From Harmothoe impar (taxonomy: Eukaryota > Annelida > Polychaeta > Phyllodocida > Polynoidae): a stretch of DNA of 64,000 bases. Of this stretch, positions 58,001 to 64,000 are shown in pieces. The stretch is from NCBI GenBank assembly GCA_947462335.1, contig OX381704.1, forward strand, positions 28,171,955 through 28,235,954, in the 5' to 3' direction. Made by a program: the position numbers and the translations under genes. Below the pieces are notes generated by a model. It was not told the origin of the DNA. It searched no databases and was given only the letters and a program-made list of their open reading frames with translations. Position 1 is the first letter of the stretch, and every line of letters starts with the position of its first letter.

Positions 58001-60752
58001 TAACCCGCTGCCCAACCCCTGCCCCAACATCTTCCCGCAGCTAGAGCCGGGCGCACGCCTCTTTGTCATCCGCAAGCACATAGACGGACAAGGGCTGTAC
58101 GAGAGACTGGTGCCCGGTAATGTCATGAACGTGCATGAGCTCAACGAGCTTTCTTCAGAAATCTTCGGGTAGGTCTGTCAATAAACTATGTAATAACCAT
58201 CAGGGTCACAGAATCAACCACAGTATCTAAAATGTTAGACCAATGGAGATGATGATATAATCTTTATGATCTCAAAGATTCCAGACATGATCTTTATGGA
58301 ATTGAAAATGGGAGTAACTTTTTGCCTAAACCAAATAGTCCAACTCAGTCTTGTCGCTTAGATTAAAACATCTTACCGCATTGAGTTAGTAGACCCACAT
58401 TCATTTTGCGAATTACAAATGTCAGGGAATAGTGTTGTAACGTGACATATTACGAGGTTACTGTTGTGTGCATATTTAGAGTTCTGACATTCCTTTATCT
58501 TTTAAATCGCAAACTTCCGTAAAACCTCGCATATTAGCTGCACCCCGACTTTGGGCAGATCATATTATGGCGACTTCAGCTCTGTAGTATAGTAGCAATA
58601 GTATAGTAGCAAAAACTCTAGTATAAGCCGCACACTAATTGAGGGACAATCCTACGAGCCGCACTGGCGATCTGACTCGCGTATTAGCTGTGGCCTATAT
58701 GCGAGCTACCGTAATAATGGACATAGTCTTGCTCAGCGTTAAATGGTTTTAATTGTTGATTTAATTGCTATGTGTTCCTCAGGAGGCGTGTGGATGCAGA
58801 GAGCCCCAGTCAGAAGGAGCAGCGGGAGAAGTCGTCCCGCTTAATGGCCGACCTGCGGCAGGACTTTAAGGATACAGACCCCACAACGTCCCGGAGGAGA
58901 ATGAAGGTGCCCAAAAAACCCAAAGCAGCAAAGCGAAAGTCGTCCCCTCAAGATGGTAATTCATCACCGTCAACCGATGACTCAAAGGATAATGATTCCG
59001 AGGAAGTCTCCAAAGTCGTGCCTGAGGAGGAGGTCTCGGGAGCTGTCGGAGGGACCGAGTCCCCACCGGAGCAGGCTCCAGTGGAGGAGGTAGCCGAAGA
59101 AGAAATTGACTCCCTGGACGAATTTAGTGATGACGATGAGTGGTACTTCAATAAGAGGATCAAACCTAAGGGCCCTGATTACCCAACCTGCATAGCTGAG
59201 ATGAACATTGTCCCCATGAGTGACATTGATCCGCAGGTGGCGGGAATACTGCAGCTCATGTCCGCCAACCTTGGTGGGTTAGAGCTCTTCGACCTCGCCC
59301 GGCGAAAAGCCACATTACCCATTCCAGACTGCCGCGATGATTTCACATACGGCACAGTGACCGGCTACAGAGCCAAGCAGATGATTGACTCTATGGCAGT
59401 AACCATTGCCAAGGAGTGGCGGAAGGCACGGCGGCGGCGCAAACGTGCAGCTGAGGCGCAGGCAGCAAGGGACAAGCAGCTGAAGGAGAAGAAAGATTTA
59501 TTGGACCAGCTAGCGGCCAGTCAGGACTGTAAGAAGATCCCCCGCGATGCTGACAAACCCAAGGGTATGTAACTAGCCTTTACATGTGATGATAGGCTAC
59601 AAAGGCTATAGAAATACTCATAATATTCTGCATGAAGTCGTATACATGTATTCGTTTTTTTTTACCATCACTACACCATCCAGATTTTGTATATTTGCTT
59701 TAAAATCTTTTTAGAGGTTTTGGAAGTTCTTAAGTTAGCATGGCAAAGCAGGAACATCCGCTATTTAAGCATAATTCACAAATATTTTAACACATGTAGA
59801 TGTAATTAAAGAAGAACACAGATCTAGTTCCATTTGACACAATGGCTAGTCCTTAATGAAGATAGCGTTTGATACTTCAAAATCTCCTTACTACTGGACC
59901 TATGGTGTACTTTCAGCTGCTGACGGTTTGCGTAGCTGCACCGTCTGCGAAAAGGTGGAACCCAAGGCGCACGTCTACAAAAAGTGCCAGCGCTGTAAGA
60001 CTGAGAGGGTGGTCGCCCCGAGGTATTACTGCTCCGTCGATTGTCAAGGTAGGTTCCTGCAGTGCATTATTAAAGATACCGTATTCCACATACAGGGATG
60101 AAAGTTTTCAAGTTTTTCTCAGATTTCAAGTTTTTTTTATGTCCCAAAAACCCGTATTTAACTAGTTTAGAGGACCTTTATCCAGGGGCCTCAATTTGGA
60201 TATTTCAAGTCTTTTTGAGATTGGTCACTTTCATCCCTGCACATAACAAGTGCATCAAGCAATAAGCACCCCTTTGTAATCAGGTTTTAGACATGTATTG
60301 GTCGACTTCCATCCTACCACACCAGGGGGCGGGGCACACTTAGGGTGTTCTACTTCCACTTACCGGCTAGGGATCCTAATACGCTGTATTGAATTCGAGG
60401 TCCAAACTGAGCCTTTTGGAAAAATAAATCAATCTATGATGAAGATAAATCCATAGACTTTGGCAAAGACTGACTCATATTGTAATTGGGCGCCATAAAA
60501 TGCCTTTAACATTAGTGGCTTATTGGTTAGAAAGGCAATTAAAATACAACCCCGGTCTCCACATCTGGTGTTACGGATAACTCTTTGTAAACGCTAGTTT
60601 TCTGATACCGCCTCCATAGAAGTCATCTTCCATAGATATTATGTGAGCACCAGGATACTAATGCTGTGAGGTTTATTTTTCCAGCGGCCGATTGGAAAAA
60701 GCAACACCGGAAGGAACACAACGATAAATTGATGGAAATAGAGACAGATTAA
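46027..60752 (+). CDS. Uncharacterised protein with C-terminal MYND-like zinc finger
   Basis: Exons: 46027-46089 (ATG in a GCCGCCACCATG Kozak context), a probable 52526-52585, then 54151-54273, 55823-55970, 56183-56275, 56982-57067, 57327-58168, 58783-59564, 59917-60048 and 60685-60752 (TAA). From 54151 on, all are GT/AG and in phase, giving 757 codons; the total is about 798. The 5' end of exon 2 is uncertain: reading from 52483 adds SYHFDSLIDHFVK but does not fit the phase of exon 1. The body has aromatic, helical stretches such as FWIRYVISFRWYIVNHGVL and VYFTLPLFAFFGGS, a KKKKKK run, and a long acidic segment of E, D and S (59000-59140). A basic coiled-coil-like stretch follows (KEWRKARRRRKRAAEAQAAR). 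The C terminus is CTVCEKV, then CQRC, YYCSVDCQ, ADWKKQHRKEH: an MYND finger with His for the last Cys. MYND fingers bind proline-rich partners. I do not recognise the family. Confidence 0.85.
46650..47549 (+). CDS. 5'-truncated LINE: C-terminal part of non-LTR reverse transcriptase
   Basis: The 299-codon frame starts within an RT C-terminal region: QIRPCLDYGCEIWGMSKSNK, LKYLKSMLGVRKQTTTAAVY, then a Cys/His end motif (CLHCSSGAIDDEIHLLTAC). The catalytic YADD part is missing, so this is a typical 5'-truncated insertion. The body is intact and open, suggesting it is fairly young. A 3' UTR follows and ends in AATAAAAG and a TTATTATTATTATAAT tail at about 47833-47865. It lies in intron 1 of the MYND-type gene, same strand. 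Related broken fragments are at 32731-33814. Confidence 0.85.
   Translation: MALKVFDSQIRPCLDYGCEIWGMSKSNKLQKLETIQLKYLKSMLGVRKQTTTAAVYADTGRVPLKVQWEIQALRYWERVINLQESHILHKCYLKLSALETIGQVNWCRSIKCLLISLGIRYAQLWNMQATCDDPKAISAVTEIINCKYRDQVMNEIFSAGEGKKLRTYKIFKLEFRLEHYLFCIPNQKHRIALSRYRLSSHNLGIETGRHCRPPKPACDRICLHCSSGAIDDEIHLLTACDFHSVSREHFMTIISDTIHNYQEMSNLDKFISVMRTSNAVVIKALAKFVCTAFTQRQQV
47833..47865 (+). repeat. LINE 3' tail, ATT microsatellite
   Basis: CAATAAAAGATTATTATTAT and further ATT units end the truncated LINE. Microsatellite tails of this kind are typical of CR1/Jockey-like and RTE-like elements. Confidence 0.65.
48364..48724. mobile_element. Palindrome-rich TIR element, copy iii (composite)
   Basis: It begins CAGGATGGTGTTTCTCCACA and ends GTGGAGAAACAGGACCCTGG. 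A complete end, GGAGAAACACCATCCTGG, also lies in the middle (48597-48614), followed by another CTTAAGCATACAAATACGGA body, so this is one and a half copies in tandem. The interior is nested GGACGTCCGCAAAT and GGACCTCCGTATATATTTG palindromes. It lies in intron 1 of the MYND-type gene. Confidence 0.75.
49491..49852. mobile_element. GGCCACAC-TIR MITE, copy 1 (TAA duplication)
   Basis: It starts GGCCACACTTTAAAAAAAGT then CTGTTTCCGGTGGAGCGGGC and ends with the inverse. TAA flanks both sides (49488-49490, 49853-49855). The interior is A-runs and T-runs, partly self-inverted, with no transposase. The TWA duplication fits PIF/Harbinger type. Confidence 0.82.
50362..50672. repeat. Inverted-repeat element with GACTCAAGGTAGCC ends
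   Basis: TAGGCTACCTTGAATCAACC and a second TTGAGTCAACCAC at the left face GTGGTTGACTCAAGGTAGCC and TGGTTGACTCAAGG at the right. The interior has no recognised gene. It lies in intron 1 of the MYND-type gene. Confidence 0.55.
50819..51150. mobile_element. G-run/C-run MITE, copy e, left tip lost
   Basis: It enters the TIR at GCTCATTTTTTAACAAGAGG and ends complete with GAGCACTCCC and TTA. It is in the same orientation as copy c. The first about 8 bp of the left TIR are replaced by other sequence. Confidence 0.82.
51880..51986 (+). other. Possible terminal exon of unknown gene
   Basis: After a good 3' splice site (TTTCTAATTCTAG) an open frame runs KKKRSVSLNTSSEW, DTEGVDELRRVVACADAAVV and stops at TAA 51984. 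Composition looks protein-like and GC content is higher than nearby. No partner exon with a matching donor was found; upstream 51180-51870 is GC-rich and might be a 5' region. It could also be chance or a fragment of a processed copy. Confidence 0.3.
52025..52347. mobile_element. G-run/C-run MITE, copy f (TTA duplication)
   Basis: It begins GGGAGTGCTCATTTTTTAAC and ends with the inverse. TTA is at 52022-52024 and 52348-52350. Orientation is as copy a. It lies about 180 bp upstream of the probable second exon of the MYND-type gene. Confidence 0.88.
53787..54144. mobile_element. G-run MITE, divergent copy g
   Basis: TAA then GGGAGTGCTCATTTTTGAAG marks the left end. The interior keeps the pattern of a G-run, ATACCAAATTTGGATCCC, and GCAATACTATGGGGTACGAA but is diverged. 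The right part is unclear; ACCACTCCC at 54136-54144 matches the expected right tip, 6 bp before an exon of the MYND-type gene. Confidence 0.5.
54436..54790. repeat. GACTCAGGG hairpin repeat, copy 2
   Basis: TTATTGACTCAGGGTCTCCC then CTGAGTCAAGTGTGACGATT forms a short hairpin. Near the right limit GGTGAGACGCTTTTTTTC follows. The same start occurs at about 2482-2535 and 63645-63710, with GACGC and a T-run after it. It is a family of unknown type. Confidence 0.45.
55010..55780. repeat. Dispersed repeat R, copy 2 (inverted), interrupted by a MITE
   Basis: The inverse of 55475-55780 matches 26822-27155. The short stretch just before 55082 matches 27157 onward (ACGGCG(A/G)AGAT). The two halves are split by the GGCCACACC MITE at 55085-55470. 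It lies in the intron before 55823. Confidence 0.7.
55085..55470. mobile_element. GGCCACACC-TIR MITE, copy 2 (TTA duplication)
   Basis: It starts GGCCACACCAAAAAAAAAAA then GTTGGTCAATGGATTTCGC and ends with the inverse. TTA lies at 55082-55084 and 55471-55473. Repeat R copy 1 shows the same target with one TAA (27153-27155), so the duplication is confirmed. Partial relatives lie at about 18735-18860, 61060-61310 and 62854. Confidence 0.85.
56705..56929. repeat. TIR repeat of the ATAAGCCG family, full copy
   Basis: TACCGTAAAACCTCGGCTAT and AAGCCGAATTTTAT at the left face GGTCGGCTTATAGCC and AAGGTTTTATGGTA at the right. Inner ATTCGGCTTACAGGCGAGGT and TTATAAGCCGAATTTT make it a double-unit structure. 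It lies in an intron of the MYND-type gene. Confidence 0.7.
58515..58714. repeat. TIR repeat of the ATAAGCCG family, variant
   Basis: CCGTAAAACCTCGCATATTA then GCTGCACCCCGAC at the left faces CGCGTATTAGCTGTGG and ATATGCGAGCTACCG at the right. It lies in the intron between 58168 and 58783. Confidence 0.6.
60093..60239. mobile_element. 147-bp hAT-like MITE
   Basis: The ends CAGGGATGAAAGT and ACTTTCATCCCTG are inverted. CACATA occurs directly at both sides, which fits part of an 8-bp duplication. The body repeats TTTCAAGTTTTT. It lies in the last intron of the MYND-type gene. Confidence 0.6.
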
Positions 60753-62850
60753 ATGTTCACAACGTTGCCTTCACCTGCTCTACATCTTGGTCGCTGGCTG
60801 TTATTGCGGCTTTCTTCCAGTGTCTGTCTCTTCACAAAGTGATTTGCCAGACATCCAAGTACTTTCTGCCGGTACTTATTCTAGTAAATTAAAGTATTTA
60901 GCACCACTACAATTACTTACGCAATGAATGGTGCTTTAAATCCTAGCAAGTCTAGGCACTGCATGCACATCAGGAGTAAACATATAATCTGTAATCTGTA
61001 TAACAGAAAAAGAGACTCCACATATGTTTTTACTAAAATCACTAAAATCCTGTTAATTGTGAAGGACGTACCAAAAAAAGCTACGTTGGTCAATGGATCC
61101 ATTTTTCCTTGAAAGTGTCCCAGATACTTGATAATGAGTATTCCTTTGTCCAAAGAGGTTCTTGCTATAAAAAGGATATAACAATTATGAAATATTATGC
61201 CAAATAGCACAAAAAGGAAACTGAAAATGAGGCGAGTGAAATTCATTGACGCATTTCCAAAAATATTATCTGCCAAATCAATAGACCAATTTCTTCTTTT
61301 TTTTTGTCTGGCGTTAGGAGCAAGTGATCAGATATACGGTATATACATATATCCAAGAAACGTTGTGTAGTTCCAGGGTGCTCTGATTTTACTATGCCCA
61401 AAGCAACTCTTGCCTTTTTTTTCTCTCGTACAGCTGATTCTTTGATTATGTTTGTTGTGTTACATATGTTTTTTTATGAAGTATGGATATTGTGGATGAA
61501 CCCTTATTTTAGGTACTTCTTTAGAAGGGAGGCCAAGAAATTCAACCCTTTTCAATAAAAAAAAATACTGCATAATGTACTTTGGACCTCTCCATTGTTA
61601 ACGCTTAGAACTCTGATGGTGAAAAGAATTTTGGATTTAGAGAGCAGGCCTACTTAAAATTCGAAAAAAATACCAATCTCGCAGTTGTGAGGTTGATTTT
61701 TTATGATAATTTAGAGGGAAATATTCTAGTGCTGTTGCTTTGAATCACATTTACCCAAAAATAATAAAACCACTCTGCTGAGTGCGAAAATTGTATGATA
61801 AAGCCATTGTTTATTATAGCCATGTCTATATTGGACCTTTACATACCAGAAGTCAGATTATGTGACTAAGCTTCTCTGTGTTTCAATTGTTAAACATTTT
61901 TAGAAGCCAAATTCCTGGTTACTATATTGGAGGTCAAATCCAAAACACAAGGGGAAGCCTCCATCCTTTATACCTGTACACATGCAGCTCATGCTAAGGT
62001 CACTCTAAATAATATCCTGGTTTCTCATCAACACGCGCGTCACCAAAATGGTGTTTTGGAGATTGATTTAAAAAAAATAATCATTTGCAAATTTTAAGGG
62101 ACAAATATGAAGTTTGCTGAGAGCATAAATCCTCCTACCTATTTGGTCTTCAGCCAAAAAAAAAAAGAAATAAAAGAAGAAAAAGCGCCCTCGTCACGGC
62201 TTAGTGATGAGAAACAAGACTATTATTTAGAGTGGCCTAAGTGTAACCGTTCAAAGTAAAGTTAAGTAACACCAAATTGATGACGGTGTAGGGCACCCTA
62301 TTTCTAATGCCCTGCAACCTAGCGAGTGTTTGGTAATCGTAAATTCCCGGAGGAGTGTTGGTAAATTGAACATAACAGGTTATTGATGATACCCTTGAAC
62401 AATTGTTGCCTTAACCCTTTAGGTCCCAAACATTCCCACAATAATTAATTGCCTCCTTTCCTCAGGATTTTCTGTGAATTATCTACATTCGGCCATTGAT
62501 CGCCCTCAGTGTTTAACATGATATTCCATTTGTATTCCTCAATCCATATATCACATTAAATGATTGTATTCATTCCAAGAAGATGTTTTAAGAAATAATT
62601 TTAAATGTCCACTTTTGAGTTCATGGCAGCTCATGGAAGATGTGTGGTACTTGCCTTTTTTATGAAAGCCTTGGCTCGCTTTAGACTGAAATTTGCTGTG
62701 TCTGTGAGAATTGCTAAATCTTCTGTGAGATGTCTAAATGATAAGACACAAAATGTGGTGCCCCAAATAAATGAGCTTTGTTGATTCCTGTTCACCCCAT
62801 GTTAAACTTTCCTGAATATATTTTATGATCTGAAATAAGTTAGTTTTTAC
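60753..62850. other. Intergenic region after the MYND-type gene
   Basis: AT-rich DNA with no convincing gene. A decayed GGCCACACC-type element lies at about 61060-61310 (GTTGGTCAATGGATCC facing AATAGACCAATTTC). The 119-codon minus ORF there is part of it. AATAAA-like signals are scattered, so the end of the transcript cannot be fixed. Confidence 0.5.
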
Positions 62851-62972
62851 TAAGGCCACACCAAAAAAAAAGTTGGTCTACGGATTTTGTTTTCCAAAAA
62901 GTAGGTGCGATAGGGCGATTTTCTTTTATGGAGATCCATCATACAACAACCGGGAATGACAGCCTGTTTCGA

Positions 62973-63181
62973 TTAACCCTTTAAGGCCGACCAAAGAAAT
63001 TATTTGCTGGTGATGGGGGCGAGATATTTCCACAGGAACCTTCCCTGGGACGAGCCTTTGCTGTTTCCCATAGAGTTATGTTGACTATAGTCGATGCTCG
63101 GCCAGCCATGGCATCGACTATAGTCGATGCTCGGCCAACCATGGTGTCAACTATAGTCGATGCTCGGCCCTAAAGGGTTAA
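62973..63181. mobile_element. Small TIR element with GACTATAGTC tandem
   Basis: TTAACCCTTTAAGGCCGA at the left faces TCGGCCCTAAAGGGTTAA at the right. The interior repeats CTATAGTCGATGCTCGGCC three times with ACCATGG spacers. Each carries the GACTATAGTC palindrome. It is adjacent to a partial GGCCACACC element at 62854. Confidence 0.65.
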
Positions 63182-63644
63182 GGGCCGTTGAGCGCCGGTA
63201 TGTACGGATCTCCATTTCTCTTTCATCCCCAAATCATGCTTTTTGTCCTTTGTCCTTTGTCCATCAGGAGACACCAAATTAACATAGAACACCTAATCAT
63301 TTGGACCAATATCCCCCCTCTACCCAGAATATACCAATGCTAAAGGTACAATTTCAAAATAGTCATGATGCAACATGCTCCCAAAGCCATCAGAATACAG
63401 CAATCTAAAGGGTAGTATTTCAAATATTTTTTCTAGAGCAAATCCTAAAAAACTATACCAATTTAACAGTTTTCTTAGAGCAGCATGTTTCTAAACTCCT
63501 CAAAATTAAACCATTTACAGATAGAAATCAAATGTTTTCTGAATAAAACTCGACATAGCCCATCAATCAAAGGGTAGATTAAAAAAAATGTCCACACAAT
63601 GTGCCCCCCCCTCCAATCCTCAGAATGCACTAATCTAGAGGTGA

Positions 63645-64000
63645 TTTTTGACTCAGGTAGGTCACTACCTGAGTCTTATGCGACGCCTCGGTGGGACGCT
63701 TTTTTTTGAAAGGAAAAAAAAATCAACTCTTTCTTTTCACCCCAAAAAACAATTTCCCATCAAAAATTCAAGATCCTACTTAAAATACAACATTTCCCCT
63801 AGCTTAGCTCGCTCGAATCACCCGTCTAATGCAAAGCATTATATGAAAAAAAAGGATTACAAGAAAGCATTCCAAAAATCGTCTTGGTCTTTCTGCCATG
63901 TAGACAAACATCAAAGTACTGTTGTAGACACATGCTCATTTTTTGCAGTAGTAGTTAATTCAATGTGATCACCCCGAGACCACACGCTGAGACGCTTTTT
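63645..64000. repeat. GACTCAGG hairpin repeat, copy 3 (runs off window)
   Basis: TTTGACTCAGGTAGGTCACT then ACCTGAGTC forms a hairpin, followed by TGCGACGCC and GGGACGCTTTTTTTTG. The window ends in GAGACGCTTTTT, possibly the matching right end. The 106-codon plus ORF is A-rich and not recognised. Confidence 0.4.

Noticed and set aside
57339..59163. Overlapping ORFs in other frames of the large MYND-type exons
   Set aside because: The chosen frame has consistent splice phases and protein-like content; the others do not.
60917..61276. 119-codon minus ORF with hydrophobic stretches
   Set aside because: It lies within a decayed GGCCACACC-type element and has no homologous exon structure.
1..64000. 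tRNA or rRNA genes
   Set aside because: No cloverleaf with A and B box spacing or rRNA-like core was recognised by eye; a tRNA covariance search would be decisive.

Overview
The window is nuclear DNA from an intron-rich animal. Genes are split into many short exons with GT/AG splice sites, AATAAA-type signals occur, and there is no operon structure. The encoded proteins are conserved metazoan ones: Churchill, TRMT6, AHSA1 and TMEM43. The dense mix of short inverted-repeat transposons, a Ty3/Gypsy element, LINE fragments and the recurring octamer TAGGCCTA suggests a marine invertebrate, perhaps an echinoderm, hemichordate or cephalochordate. The species cannot be fixed from the sequence alone.

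Layout. 1-2.9 kb: repeats and a probable Churchill intron. 2.9-3.8 kb: last three coding exons of CHURC1 (+). 4.4-12.3 kb: TRMT6 (-), 14 exons, complete. 12.3-12.7 kb: a 403-bp shared promoter region. 12.7-19.2 kb: AHSA1 (+), 9 exons, complete. 19.2-24.4 kb: repeats, including a 1.8-kb element with a 130-bp minisatellite core. 24.4-37.6 kb: TMEM43 (-), 11 exons, complete, with introns holding a 1.2-kb 15-bp minisatellite, LINE remains and several MITEs. 37.65-42.66 kb: a young Ty3/Gypsy retrotransposon (-) with 144-bp LTRs and a 5-bp target duplication, inserted just upstream of the TMEM43 start codon. 46.0-60.75 kb: an unrecognised protein of about 800 residues with a C-terminal MYND-like zinc finger (+). 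Its first introns hold a 5'-truncated LINE and many MITEs. 60.8-64 kb: repeat-rich intergenic DNA.

The reading frames of the genes were rebuilt by splicing at visible GT/AG sites. Exon phases are consistent throughout TRMT6 (498 codons), AHSA1 (343), TMEM43 (413) and the last eight exons of the MYND-type gene (757). CHURC1 and TRMT6 converge tail to tail, TRMT6 and AHSA1 diverge from one promoter region, and AHSA1 and TMEM43 converge. Functions are housekeeping: tRNA m1A58 methylation, Hsp90 activation and a nuclear-envelope membrane protein.

The most notable content outside the genes is the mobile DNA. At least four TIR families share a 3-bp TTA/TAA target duplication, the pattern of PIF/Harbinger elements. 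One is a peculiar G-run/C-run family with seven copies here. One MITE insertion can be dated against an intact copy of its target repeat elsewhere in the window.
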